The notes beneath the pieces are model-generated. The model made no database searches. It was given only the letters and a program-made list of their open reading frames with translations, and was not told the DNA's origin. The position numbers and the translations under genes are program-made. This document shows positions 24,872-36,297 of a stretch of DNA of 64,000 nucleotides, piece by piece (position 1 is the stretch's first letter; the number at the start of each line of letters is the position of its first letter). Source of the DNA: Calamus simplicifolius. Lineage: Eukaryota > Streptophyta > Magnoliopsida > Arecales > Arecaceae. Where the stretch lies: assembly GCA_900491605.1 (NCBI GenBank), contig UESW01004234.1, positions 1 through 64,000 on the forward strand, given 5' to 3'.

Positions 24872-25237
24872 TTAGCGGGAAGGGTGCCGTTCGTGAGGTA
24901 GCGGACATAGGCATCCATCCACGTTGGCTTCCGTGCGACTGGAGGACTTCTTCCTTGTATTCAATGCTGGGTCTCTCCAAATGTTCAATGTAGGTGCTTC
25001 CCAGGACATTGTCCGCCGAGGTGTCCAGACGGGAAAGGGCATCGGCCTTGGCATTCTCGCTCCGGAAAATATAACTGATATTGAAATATGTCAGTGAAGA
25101 GGTTAGGAGTCAAACCTTCTCCAAGTATCGGGACATGATGGGATCCCATGCCTCGTACTCCTCGTTGATTTGTCCGAAGATGAGCTGAGAGTCGGTGAAG
25201 GCTCTGAGATGCTTCACCCTGAGCTCTTAGGCGAGCC

Positions 25238-27000
25238 TCACCCCGGCCAGCATGGCTTCATACTCAGCCTTGTTGTTTGTGGCTTTGAAGAGGAGCTGGA
25301 GGACATATTCCACCTTCTCGCTCTCCGGACCCGCAAGGATGAGACCGACTCTACTTCCTTGGAAGTTTGAAGCACCGGCCATGTGGAGGATCTCGGTTTC
25401 CTCCGCCTCCTTGGGCTCAGCATCTGGTTGTACCCATCAGGGATTCTTCTATCTACTCCTCTGCCCAAGTGCACTCGACCAAAAAATTGGCCAAGACCTG
25501 GGACTTCAGAGCCGGCCTTGCTTGGAATGAGAGGTCGAACTCTTCCAACTTGATCGCCCATTTGGCTAGCTAGCCCAAGGTGTCAAGATGAGCTAGAATA
25601 GCTTTGAGGGGTTGGTCCGTGAGCACCACGATGGGGTGAGCTTGAAAATATGGCCTAAGACGCTAAGCTAAGATGATCAGAGTAAAAATAATATTTTCTA
25701 TTTTGGAGTACCTGACCTTGGTGTTGTGGAGTACTTTGCTCATGTAGTAGATGGGTTTTTGGGTTCCGTCAGCATCGAGGCGTACCAAGACGGAACTGAC
25801 GGCCTCCGAGAAGGCGACGAGGTATAGAGAAAGGCTCTCCCCATCCTTTGGCTTTGACAACAGTGGTGGGGAAGACAGGAATGCCTTCAGTCCTTCAAAG
25901 GCTCTTTGGTAATCTTCGTCCACTTGAAACCATTCACCTTGCATAGGGCCTTGAAGAAAGGCAGACATCTCTCGGCCAACTTGGAAAGAAAATGGCTTAG
26001 GACCGCCACCCTCCCGGTGAGCCGCTACACCTCTTTCTTATTAGCCGGCACTCTCATGTCAAGGATGGCATTGATCTTCTCTGGGTTTGCCTCAATCCTT
26101 CACTGCATCACCATGATGCCCAGGAACTTCCTGGCCATGACCCCAAAGGTGCACTTCTGTGGGTTCAGCTTCACCTGGTAACGGTAGAGATTGTTGAAGG
26201 TCTCTTCCAGATTGGAGACATATTGGAGGTACAAATGCTCTTTGTCAGCATGTCATCTACCTATACTTCCATGTTCCATACCAGTTGGTCTTTGAAGACC
26301 TTATTCATCAGTCTCTAGTAGGTTGCTCCTGCATTTTTTAAGTTGAAAGGCATTACCTTGTAGCAGTAGATGCCCTTCTCGTCACAAAGGAGCTATGCTC
26401 TTTATCATTTGGATCCATCTTTATTTGGTTGTATCCGGAGAAAGCATCCATAAAGCTGAGGAGTTTATGACCGAATGTAAAATCCACCAACTGGTCAATC
26501 TAAGGCAGTGGGAAGCTGTCCTTCGGGCATGCCTTATTGAGGTCGGTGAAGTTGATGCAGATCCTCTAGCTCCTATTTGCCTTGCGAACCATCACTATGC
26601 TGGCCAACCAATCCAGATAGTGCTCTTCTCGGATGTGGCTGGCAGCGAGTAGCTTGCCGACTTTGTTGTCAATGGCTCTCTGTCTCTCGGAGGTGAAACT
26701 CCTCTTTCTTTGTCAGATCGAGCGATGCTTAGGGTCGATGTTAAGCTTGTGGGTGATCACCTCTCATGGAATACCAGGTATATCTGATGCTGACCAAGCG
26801 AAGATGTCCGAGTTGGCTGGCAAAAAGGCCAGGAGGCGACCCCTTTCCTTCGCAAGAAAAGCTCATCGACCTGTACCATCCTCGTTGGGTCATCCCCTAG
26901 TGAAAAGTTAGCAGCCGCTCGGCTGGCTCTCCTCCTCCTTTGCTGGGCTCCCTAGGATCGGGTGCCTCTCGGACCGATGTAGCCGTCACCTGTTAAGGGT
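25238..27000 (-). pseudogene. pol: Gypsy reverse transcriptase and RNase H remnant
   Basis: The RT core is readable on the minus strand: YCYKVMPFNLKNAGATY, a stop, RLMNKVF, then a stop directly before VDDMLTKS (about 26252-26266, the YVDD catalytic site with Tyr replaced by TAG). 25663-25968 holds the RT thumb and start of RNase H (FEGLKAFLSSPPLLSKP, YLVAFSEAVSSVLV, KPIYYMSKVLH). An RNase H remainder lies to about 25240. Open frames on the plus strand here are shadows. Confidence 0.8.
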
Positions 27001-27164
27001 TCGAAGCCATGTGATAGCTTGGTAGAACCGGGCTGGTCTCTCCTCGCATCTTGCCGATCCCGTTATTGGTTGGAAACCTGACAAGCAAACCGCTTGGTGG
27101 AGATGACTGCGTCGAGGAGATTCAGGCCAGGCCGGCCGAGGATGGCATTGTATACCAAAGGCAC

Positions 27165-27599
27165 TCAGATGACCAGAAAATTTATCAAAATTATGCTTTG
27201 ACACGGCGGTGTCCCGACTGTAACTGGGAGGGTAATCTCACCTTCCACCCTCACCGAGTCTCCTGTGAACCCAACCAAAGGTGTTGCCATCAATTGGAGA
27301 GAGCTGGGAGACAATTTCATCCGAACAAAAGCCTCATAGGTAATGATGTCAGCTAGGCTTCCACTGTCAACCAGGATACGTTTTACATGATGCTTGGCAA
27401 TTATCATCGAAATGACAACACCATCATTGTTTACATTATCCATCCCAGCTAACTCCCCTCTAGGGAAGGGGATTACATCTTCTAACCCTCTGTCTTCCCT
27501 TGGCCTTTTGGATGTAGAGCCTACTCCCAAAGAAATCATTCCCACCGTCTTCTCCATTGGGGCATTGTTGACATTGCCCTGAGCAGGTGACGGCCCCAT
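27165..27599 (-). pseudogene. pol: Gypsy aspartic protease region
   Basis: An open stretch of about 144 codons with VKRILVDSGSLADII, the retropepsin-like active site (D-S-G), followed by the VGFTGDSVRVEGEITLPVT segment usual after it in Tat/Athila-type gypsy elements. It would process the polyprotein. The start is not defined, because gag and pol were probably one frame originally. Confidence 0.82.
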
Positions 27600-27879
27600 C
27601 AGCGTTGGAACAGCTAGGGGTCCCTTCTAGACATATTTTCCGAGGTAATCCCTCTAGATGAGTTCCTTAATGGCGTGCTTCAGACTGTAACAATTCTCGA
27701 TGTCGTAGCCGTAGTCCCGATGGAAACGGTAATAACGACTCTTATTACGGAGAGCTCCTTTCTTCATTGGGGGAGGGCATGGAAGTACGGCTTGCCTTCA
27801 ATCTCTATAAGGATGTAAGAGTGAGGAGCGAGGAGAGGGGTGAGTTCATCTTCCCTAGGAGCGAGAATCCAGAGTCTGT

Positions 27880-28899
27880 CATTAGTCAGTGCGGTGGCTC
27901 GGGCTTCTTCGGGCGAGAGGGTCTGCTTGGCTCAGTGCAAACGGACCTCCTGTTGAACCCTCCCTCGGTCTCCCTATGGGTGAGTCGGCTTCGTCAGCAT
28001 GGATGTACTTTTGTGCATGAAGTAGGAGCTCAGTGTAGGAGCTGGATGGCTTTTTATCAAGGAAAAAGGTAAAACGAGAAGGACAAAGTCCTCGTTTTAA
28101 CGCCAGAGTTGCCACTGCATCATCTAGGTGGTAAACTTCGAGGGCAACCGTTTTGAAACGGGCTACGAAGTCCCTGAGAGATTCTCCTTCCTTCTACCGG
28201 ATGGAGAATAGACTGTCCACCACCCTAGGGATCCTCCGATAGGTGTCGAAGTGTGCCAAAAAGGCCCTCTCCAACTATCGGAAAGAATCTATGCTGTGTG
28301 GGGCAGGCGGGAGTGCCAAGCGCGGGCGGCCTTCCGTAGGGTAGCTGGGAAAGCCTTGCATAGGAGGGCGTCAATCGCCCCTTGAACTTGCATGAGAGCC
28401 TTGTAGCTCTCAAGGTAATCGAGTGGATCCGTTGTACCATCATACGGATTCAGCTGAGGAAGGCAGAATCTAGAGGGAATGGACTCCTCCAAGATGCAGC
28501 GAGTGAAAGGAGGATGGGTGCCGTAGTCCACCTCCTATTGATTGTTGATTTTTCTGCTGAGCTCCTCCAGCCGCTGATGGTACTCGTCCAAGTGTTTCTC
28601 TGCTTGGCGGTTGATAGTTGAAATCTTCCTTGATGACTCGAAAGATGAAGAAGAAGGGGAAGAGTGTGGGTGGTGGTACCTCTGCTTGGGCTCTTCCTGG
28701 CGCCATCGCTCTGGGGAGGAGTCACCCGAGCTGCGGACGAGGGAGCATGACCTCTTGAGGGTCTTCCGATGGCATCCTCTAGATGAGGCACGATAGTGGC
28801 GAGTCTCTCACTGAGGGGGTCTACCCGAGAGGATTGCTGGCTGGCTGGTGCATCTGCCGCAGGCTGTGAAGGAGGCCTGGGCTGGTGTTGGGTGGCCAT
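27880..28899 (-). pseudogene. gag: Gypsy gag region
   Basis: ATG at 28899 opens a Pro/Ser/Gln-rich leader. 28289-28531 contains the retrotransposon gag core (PFTRCILEESIPSRFCLP, then LNPYDGTTDPLDYLESYK, CKAFPATLRKAARAW). 27882-28115 has the later ATLALKRGLCPSRFTFFL and LLLHAQKYIHADEA segments. Frame changes separate these pieces. Order and motifs match gypsy gag, which forms the particle. Confidence 0.78.
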
Positions 28900-29049
28900 A
28901 AACTGCTGCTCCTACAGTTCATGAACCACCACAGTCAAGGTTTGGACCCGCCTAGTGAGTGCAGCTAGTTGATCATCTTGGGTGGCCGGAGGGTTGCAAC
29001 AAGAGGGTTAGCCTTGTTGTCGTAGAGGAAAGGAAGGCTTGTAGCTTAG

Positions 29050-29840
29050 TGTTATAGAGCTATGCTCTTTGTCCCCTACCTAGCACACCAATCTGATGAT
29101 GCCTGGTCACCAGAAATGACCGTCAAAGGGCTCCGTAAAGGTGCTGATGAAGTCTTCCTTTGCCGTAGAGGACCTGCAAGAAGTCCTAGGGCCGGAAGTT
29201 CCGACGGGCAAGTCAGTGACCGAAGTTATAGCCATAAGCTTGAGAAAGCTCGTAAGGAAAAGGCCCGGAGATTGGAATGTTCTCTGAGCGTTAAGAGTGT
29301 GTTCTCTGTTGTTCTTACCTTGCTAAGGATCTCTCTTACCCTTTTATGGACCCTTGGTCTCCGTATGGGGATCAGCCACATGAAGTTCTATGAAAGAAAA
29401 TGTTTGCTAAACTCATGGTGATTATGTGAGTTCGGAGATGGTTGGTGGGCCGGTCCTATTAGCTAGGTGGTTGGTGGGCCTGATCTCATCGAGCGCGTGG
29501 GTCAAATGGTAAGTGGGCTTGGTTCCATCGGCTGCGTGGGTTAGGTGGTTGGTGGGCCTGGTCCCATTGGGCATGTGGGTCAGGTGCCAGGTGGGCCTGA
29601 CCCTATCGGGTGCGTGGGTCAGATGGTTGGTATGCTTGGCTCACGTGAGGGGCCACGTAGGCATCATGACCCGCTCGGGAGTCGATGTGGAGGTTGATGC
29701 TGCAGCTAACACTGAGGTTGACTTCAAAGAAAGCGGGGCCATCAAGGGCCGCCTTAGAGAAATGGGGCCGTCGAGGGCCACCTGTCTTGATCTCTACCAT
29801 TAGTTAGCTCAACCGTTAACGCATACGTGGCACTCGGCCA
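29050..29840. other. Probable gypsy leader/LTR sequence
   Basis: GC-rich DNA beyond the gag start, including a CCTGCAAGAAGTCC / CCGACGG stretch (about 29170-29210) of a kind common near the 5' LTR of Tat-type elements, and a 39-bp tandem array. No matching second LTR exists in the window, so the LTR limits stay undefined. Confidence 0.4.
29441..29645. repeat. 39-bp tandem repeat, about 5 copies
   Basis: Full copies start at 29470, 29509, 29548 and 29587, each 39 bases. They follow a 29-base shortened copy at 29441 and precede a partial copy from 29626. Each begins GTTGGTGGGC or a variant and contains GCGTGGGTCA. Copies differ at several positions, so the array is not recent. Confidence 0.85.
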
Positions 29841-29942
29841 CATCAAGACCCATGTTATTTATTAAATAAAAAATTAATTATTGGATATATATAATTTGGT
29901 CAAGCCCAATAAGTGATTTTTTGTTTATTTAATAAAGGAAAA

Positions 29943-30373
29943 GTCTTTGTACACCGCTCCTGATGCAGCAAGTCCTACGTGGGCTGCACCGCCTCTCCTG
30001 ATTGGTCTACGTGGATCCTACGTGGCTGACGTGCCAGACGGTATGGCTCTGCTACGATGTTACGTTCTAATCGTGACGGCCATGAAAAGCGCTTCGTCTT
30101 TTTTTTTAAAATTAGCGTGCAGACAAAAATGCCCTTTCCCTTGAGCCTACTTCTATCGCCATTTTTTCTTGGATTTCATCTGTGCAAGAAAAACTCTTTC
30201 TTCCCCCTCGCTCTGGCTTTCGGATGCTAAGGAATCAGTCAAAGGTTTGAGCACGATCCTATGCCCTCGCTCTGAGAGTCCGGTCGAAAGAAAATATTTC
30301 AGCTTCGAGGCTAGAATACCTGGCTACTGAAGTCTTTGTACAAAAACTTCTGGAGGAAATGTCATCCGCAGCA
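29943..30373. repeat. MULE left terminal inverted repeat
   Basis: Matches 36298-36620 in reverse complement with scattered substitutions. The left copy is about 100 bases longer because of extra sequence after GTCTTTGTACA (the CCTACGTGGGCTGC region). The phrase CTTTGTACAAAAAC near 30333, present as CATTGTACAAAAAC in the other repeat, echoes the outermost bases. Confidence 0.82.
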
Positions 30374-30489
30374 CGAAACATTCTTTCGTTATGAGGTTAT
30401 TGTGGTTTATGAGCTTGACGATAAAAAACTCTTTTTGATTGTAAAACATTCTTCCCGTGGATGATGGTGCCGCAGAGCGGGAGTCTGGG

Positions 30490-30850
30490 GTTGAGGTTGT
30501 AAAACATTCTTCCTCACGACACCCTAGCACCAATGCTATGACACCCGTGCTTATAACTGACCACGGAGATAATCCCCGAGACACCCCAGGAGGAATTCGG
30601 CCGAAAATCCTTCGCGAGACCCATTGAAACCTCACGACACCCGTGCTTATGACACCCGTGCTTATAACTGACCACAGAGAGAATCCCCGCGACACCCATT
30701 CTCGACACTCCAGTTAAAACTTACGACATCCTTGTTATAAACTTATGACACCACTACAATATATTTGAACAAGATGGGAATTTTGACGTCACCCTAGTTG
30801 TAATTCGGCGACACCCTAGTAACTCAGCTATGCCATCTTTTTAAGAAAAG
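30490..30850. repeat. Left outer block of CGACACCC motifs
   Basis: Contains CGACACCCTAGCACCAATGC, GACACCCGTGCTTATAACTG (twice) and GGCCGAAAATCCTTCGCGAG. The same phrases occur in reverse complement in the right outer block (about 35480-36040). This block is therefore an inward extension of the terminal inverted repeat and is itself made of a repeated unit of roughly 120 bases. Confidence 0.78.
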
Positions 30851-31019
30851 TTGCAAAACGTGGCCAGTTCCTATGGGTTTGCGTATTAGTGTGATATGAT
30901 CGTGGCGATCCTGGTGTCCTTTCGTATTTCTCTGAGGTCAGCATAAAAAATTTTTTAAACCCTAGAGGTCCTTCATTTCTTTCTCGAGAAGCCATCCTTC
31001 GTTTCTTGCTCGAGAAGCC

Positions 31020-32290
31020 ACTGGTGTCATCGCGGTAGAGCTAGAGAGTCGTTAGCCCAGAGCTGGGGTGTCGTCATACTAAAAGCTTCGGTGTCGTACG
31101 ATTTTTCCTTCCGCCTTTCGAGTGTCGTCGCGGTAGTACTAGGGAGTCGTTAGCCTAGAGCTTGGGTGTCATCGCGCTAAAAGCTTCGGTGTCCTTTCAT
31201 GAGTACTGGGATGTCGTAGGATTTCGCCTTTCGGGTGTCGCCGCGGTAGAGCTAGGGAGTCGTTAGCTCAGAGCTGGGGTGTCATCGCGCTAAAAGCTTC
31301 TGTGTCGTATGATTTTGCCTTCCGCCTTTCGGGTGTCGTCGCGGCAGAGCTAGGGAGTCGTTAGCCCAGAGCTGGGGTATCGTTGCGCTAAAAGCTTCGA
31401 TGTCGTACGATTTTGCCTTCCGCCTTTTGGGTGTCGTCGTGGTATAACTAGAGAGTCGTTAGCCCAGAGTTTGGGTGTCATCGCGCTAAAAGCTTCAGTT
31501 TCCTTTCGTGAGTATTGGGATGTCGTAGGATTTCGCCTTTCGGGTGTCGCCGCGGTAGAGCTAGGGAGTCGTTAGCCCAGAGCTGGGGTGTCGTCGCGCT
31601 AAAAGCTTTGGTGTCATATGATTTTTCCTTCCACCTTTCGGGTGTCATCACAGTAGAACTAGGGAGTCGTTAGCCCAGAGCTAGGGTGTCATCGTGCTAA
31701 AAGCTTCGGTGTCGTATGATTTTGCCTTCCGCCTTTCAGGTTTCATCGCGGTAAAACTAGGGAGTCGTTAGACTAGAGCTTGGGTGTCGTCGCACTAAAA
31801 GCTTCGGTTTTCTTTCGTGAGTATTGGGATATCGTAGGATTTCACCTTTCGGGTGTCGCCACGGTAGAGCTAGGGAGTCGTTAGCCCAGAGCTGGGGTGT
31901 CATCGCGCTAAAAGCTTCGGTGTCATATGATTTTGCCTTCCGCCTTTCGGGTGTCATCGCGGTAGAGCTAAGGAGTCGTTAGCCCAGAGCTGAGGTGTCG
32001 TCGCGCTAAAAGCTTCGGTGTCCTTTCGTGAGTACTGGGATGTCGTAGGATTTCGCCTTTAGGGTGTTGCCGCGGTAGAGCTAGGGAGTTGTTAGCCCAG
32101 AGCTGGGGTGTTATCACGCTAAAAGCTTCGGTGTCGTACGATCTTGCCTTCCGCATTTCGGGTGTTGCTGCAGTAGAGCTAGGGAGTCGTTAGCCCAGAG
32201 CTGGGGTGTCGTCGCGCTAAAAGCTTCTGTATCCTTTCGTGAGTATTGGGATGTCGTTAGCTCAGAGCATCGGTGTCGTAACAGTGCAAG
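31020..32290. repeat. Tandem array, 12 units of ~98 and ~112 bp
   Basis: GGAGTCGTTAG or a close variant recurs near 31046, 31144, 31256, 31355, 31453, 31566, 31661, 31761, 31875, 31972, 32084 and 32184. Each unit also has GTAGAGCTAGGGAGTCG, AGCTGGGGTGTCGTCGCGC and TAAAAGCTTCGGTGTC. Units are of two kinds: short (about 98, with ATTTTGCCTTCCGCC) and long (about 112, with TTTCGTGAGTATTGGGATG). The order is S-L-S-S-L-S-S-L-S-L-S-L. Short open frames inside are by-products. Confidence 0.9.
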
Positions 32291-32339
32291 CGTATTCGTA
32301 AATATCAAATCTTCTTGGCAGACGAGATGAGCACTTCAT

Positions 32340-32430
32340 TTGACTGAAAAAGACACCCTAGTTAGAAAGCACTTCATTTGCGACTAAGACACCCTAGTTA
32401 GAAAATTACGACACCCATGTTTTATATATG
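32340..32430. repeat. Small block of GACACCCTAGTTAGAAA repeats
   Basis: GACACCCTAGTTAGAAA occurs at about 32350 and 32387, followed by TTACGACACCCATG. Motif direction is opposite to the neighbouring tandem array. It lies between the array and the transposase 3' end. Confidence 0.75.
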
Positions 32431-32563
32431 CTCCCGTGTAAGTTGACTTAATACATAAGCATCAAATTCATCCATCAAAGTTTCGGAAGGTGGTACAATT
32501 CTTTCTTGTCCTCTCCGGTGTTAATTGACTGCATACAAGTCTGCCTGTTGCTTGAAGCAGTTC

Positions 32564-34855
32564 TTATTTCATTTTGCATTTGTGGAGCATCAACGGTTGC
32601 CTTGACCAGATTTTTCTTGATCTTTTTAACTTCTTCTCGACTCCACTCTTTAATCTGTTCTCTCTTGGGCGACCTTTCATCCTAATTTGTTCAGGATCTT
32701 GAATTACAAGCTCTATACCTGACTTAGCTGCGCAGTTGGCATCCACGATAATTTTGAATATAGGTGTTAGACCATCCATCACTAAATTAAATGCATCTTG
32801 AGACATGGAGGCTATCTCTGCAAGCTTCATCATCCGATGACTCAGCAAACTATATCTACAATCAACAACATAATATTATCGAAAATATATATTAAGACAT
32901 TTCAATTAAAAAATTATCACTGCGTATCGTGATTTTCGTGTGCTTTTATCATAACCTTCAGTATTGCAGTCGAATTCGTCGAATTGGTATTTCATGTCCT
33001 TGCACCATCTCTTTAAGAAGTATTTATCTGGTAAACGAAATACATCACTTTGATGAAGAACCAACAAGGCATGCCTACACAGGTACCCCTTGAACTAAAA
33101 GGATCGGCACTGGCATTGGACATCCTCAATATTTCTATCGTATGACACGATATAATCTTTGATCATCTCCTTTCCGATTCCATCAACTTTAATCCTTTCG
33201 TATGACTTTACAGAATATAAACAACAGTTGCCAGCTTCCTTGATCAATTTAGTATTTGATGCAGCCATTTCAAGAATCTCATTCTGAAATTTTTTAAAAA
33301 TGCGCCTTGTATACCTTCCTGCAGCTTGTCTCTCAAAAGGTGATGATATTTAGGAAAGCAATCGTTTGCAATGTCCTATTATATTCCTCATTTTCGGTCT
33401 CGTACCTTTTTTCCAAGGCATCTTCGTACTTACCTATGAACTCTGTTAGTGTAGTCTTCGAATTTATAAACCCATCGAAGAAGTGATTTATGCCCTCGCT
33501 CCTTTGTGAAGACGACATCCCTGTTCATAATTTTGTCAACAAAAAAAAGCGTTGAACGCGAACATGAACCAAAGACAATGACATACAAACCTGCGAAGAA
33601 TGTATCCTTTAGATAAACTGGGACCCATTTATCCCGACATTCGTAAAGGATATTGAACCAATCTATAGACTTGCATTCTTTATATTTCTCCATAACATGT
33701 GCCCACCTTTCCTCGAATGACTGTATGGTCAATGAATCATATATTGCCTCATCGAAATCAACCATAAACTTGGGATTTGCTGTGCAAATGTGGCCAATCT
33801 TTTCAGGTATCTTCTTAATATATGCCAAAGACAAAATCGATGTCGTGTGTTAGGAAAAACTTCTTTGACAGCAGCCTCGATTGCCTTATCTTTGTCAGTT
33901 ATTATGACAATAGGTGCTTGACCACCATTTGCATCCAGCCATGCCTGAAAAACCCATTTATATGTCTCAGTACTCTCATCAGACAATAATGCAACCAAGC
34001 AAGGTGGACTGTCCATGATGGTTGACCCCGATGAATGGACAAAAAGGCATTTGATATCTGTTTGTCAAGTAGGTTGAGTTAAAGCTTAGAACATCACCGA
34101 AGTATGTGCATGCCAATCTTGACCTTGGATGAATCCAGAAGACAGACCTCAGATGACCATTATCATTGAGGTCTAAGGTATAGAAGAAATTGGGATTTCT
34201 GAGTTGCATTTCGGTGAAATGAATTGCCATCGACTGAGCATCTCCTTCTTTCAGCTTAGACTGACGTTCGCAACAAATAAAATTACGAGCATCATTCTCG
34301 GTGAAATCCAATTATCTTCTGCCCCCTTTTCTCCTTGCTATGACAGAGTATATCTGAGTTGTCGAAACATTCACGACATGTAAATTGCTGATCTCTGCCT
34401 TCTCTGGTGTGTTGATCCTCCTATGCGACCGTAGATAACCAGTTGATGTTATGGACATCCCATGGTTATGTTCTAGAGAAACCTCAACCAATATCCACTT
34501 ACCACTTGTAGCATTCAGTCTTGCTTTTATAGATGCCATACAATCAACTTTCCCAGTATCCCTATGATTCATACTCTTCTCTGTTTTTCTAGATTTTCCT
34601 TGCCTCCAATACGCCAGGTGCTTGAAGCAAAGTTATTTTTTGTTGTTGGCCCTGCTACACACTGTTGTGATTCCAAAACCAACTCTTTTTGCGTATCCAT
34701 TGTAGAAAGTATATACAGCATCTGCTGAATTGAATTCCATTCCAGTTTGAGGAACTACAGTATCATCCCCTGCATTTGGAGCGATGGGTGAAGGTGCATG
34801 GCCGGGAGTGTTATCGATTTCTTTCCGATCTATAATTTCAGCATCGTCTGTGGAA
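32564..34855 (-). pseudogene. FAR1/FHY3-family MULE transposase, decayed
   Basis: On the minus strand, in order: FAR1 zinc-binding domain (MEFNSADAVYTFYNGYAKR near 34740, then CMASIKARLN and VEVSLEHNHGMS); MULE transposase core (YFGDVLSFNSTYLTNRY, FIGVNHHGQS, IVIITDKDKAIEAAV, RHRFCLWHI, SQRSEGINHFFDGF with SKTTL); a SWIM zinc finger (CQC ... CRHA near 33060-33125); and a C-terminal KGRPRENRLKSG tail (about 32680). This family includes transposases such as Jittery and the domesticated FHY3/FAR1 regulators. Damage: TAA at 34633-34635 in the FAR1 domain, TAG at 33095-33097 inside the SWIM finger, and frame breaks near 33990, 33800 and 33500. The expected FD[TS]TY Asp, probably the first catalytic residue, is Asn (AAC, about 34070). 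It is very unlikely to be active. Confidence 0.88.
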
Positions 34856-35029
34856 ATATAGGCACACAGTCATGAACAATGATATCCATAGATTTAGTTG
34901 TCAATATATCCTGATAAAGGATTAGGACACGAAGGTTAAAACAATACGATACCTCACTTGAAAAATATAATTATGATTAAACCTCAGTTACTAGGAATAC
35001 ATGCAATCTATGATCTGAATTCAGAAGTC

Positions 35030-36080
35030 ACGACACCCTAGTTTACAAAAACGACACCGAAGCTGTAAAATTACGACACCAATTCATAACACATTAAGGA
35101 AGAGCCTAACGACACCAAGGTTCAGATATTACGACACCGTAGCTGAAAATGTTCAGGCAGGAAACTAACGACACCCCATATAAAAAATAACGACACCCCC
35201 TTAGCAGTTAAGACACCCAGAGAACAACCTACAATACCCCGAAAAGCAACAAACGAAGATCGCGAAGGTTATAATCACGGGTGTTGTAGCGTTGTCGCTA
35301 GGGTGTCGTCACGTTTCAACTAGGGTGTCGCAAGATTTTCGGGCGAATTCCTCTTGGAGGGTCGTGGGCCTTCTCTCCAGGGTCAGTTAAAACCTTGCGA
35401 CACACCATTTAGCAGTTAAAGACACCCCAAAGAACAAACTACGACACCCCATAAAGCAACAAACAAAGATCGCGAAGGTTATAAGCATGGGTGTCATAGC
35501 GTTGCCGCTAGGGTGTCGTAACGTTTCAACTGCGGTGTCACGAATGATTTCTGGCCGAATTCTCTTGGGTGTCGTAAGGTTATAAGCACTGGTGTCGTAG
35601 GAGTTGTCGTTGGGGTGTCGTGATGTTTGAACTGAGGGGATTCTCTCCATGGTCAGATATAAGCACGGGTGTCGTAGCATTGGTGCTAGGGTGTCGTAAG
35701 GGTTAAAATGGGTATCACGAAGGATATGCGGCAGAATTTCTCCTACGGTGTTGCGGGCTTCTCTCCATGGTCAGTTTTAAGCACGGGTGTCGTAGCATTG
35801 GTGCTAGGGTATCGTGAGGTTTCAACTGGGGTGTCGCGAAGGATTTTCGACCGAATTCCTTCTAGGGTGTCGCAGGGATTCTCTCCGTGGTCAGTTATAA
35901 GCACGGTGTCGTAGCATTGGTGCTAGGGTGTCGTAAGGTTTCAACTGGGTGTTGCAAAGTATTTTCGGCCGAATTCCTCCAGGGTTGTCGCGGGGCTTCT
36001 CTCCATGGTCAGTTTTAAGCATGGGTGTCGTAGGTTTTTCTCCACGGTGTCTTAACAGTAAATCTGGGGTGTCGTAGCTT
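35030..36080. repeat. Right subterminal block of CGACACC / GGGTGTCGT motifs
   Basis: 35030-35220 carries CGACACC in the reverse sense (about 35035, 35052, 35077, 35111, 35135, 35170, 35192). From about 35280 most motifs flip to GGGTGTCGT and form a tandem unit of about 115-125 bases. The unit is recognised by GTGTCGTAGCATTGGTGCTAG, TCAACTGGGGTGTCGC and TCTCCATGGTCAGTT, with copies near 35280, 35490, 35670, 35785 and 35905. The outer part is the mirror of the left outer block. Confidence 0.85.
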
Positions 36081-36297
36081 TTATGTCGATTGAAACGCTC
36101 TGACGACACCCCAGTTCATAAGTTATAACATCCTAATTAAAAGAGTACGACATTCGTGCTATAAAACACTAAACTCTAAGGAAGTTACCCGTGCATTAAA
36201 CGGTTTGGTCACACATTAACTTTCTCTAACGATAAAAAAATTTGGTGTAATAAAGAAGCTTTACAAAGAAGTGGGAGCAAAGGCTTTTTACTTTTGT

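Larger units (their letters stand above)
24203..29900 (-). mobile_element. Decayed Ty3-gypsy retrotransposon, truncated in integrase
   Basis: Read on the minus strand from right to left: probable 5' LTR/leader (about 29050-29900), gag (28900-27880), protease (27599-27165), reverse transcriptase and RNase H (about 27000-25240), integrase (24871-24203). RT before integrase makes it gypsy, and the long separate gag resembles the Tat/Athila side. Many stops and frameshifts show it is old. Its 3' part (rest of integrase, 3' LTR) is missing at the copia LTR 3 boundary and is not found on the far side of the copia block. I could not fix the LTR ends. Confidence 0.85.

Noticed and set aside
25906..26911. 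Plus-strand open frames in the gypsy region
   Set aside because: The minus strand carries the clear RT and RNase H motifs; the plus frames are shadows.
31020..32290. Regularly spaced repeats that superficially resemble a CRISPR array
   Set aside because: Whole 98-112 bp units repeat, with no unique spacers. The DNA is plant nuclear and lies inside a transposon.
31757..32308. Short minus-strand open frames of about 62-66 codons in the tandem array
   Set aside because: They recur with each repeat unit and are by-products of the repeat, with no family resemblance.
32114..34866. MULE transposase read as a domesticated FHY3/FAR1 regulator
   Set aside because: It lies within terminal inverted repeats and has stops, frame breaks and a lost catalytic Asp, as expected for a transposon remnant and not a maintained host gene.
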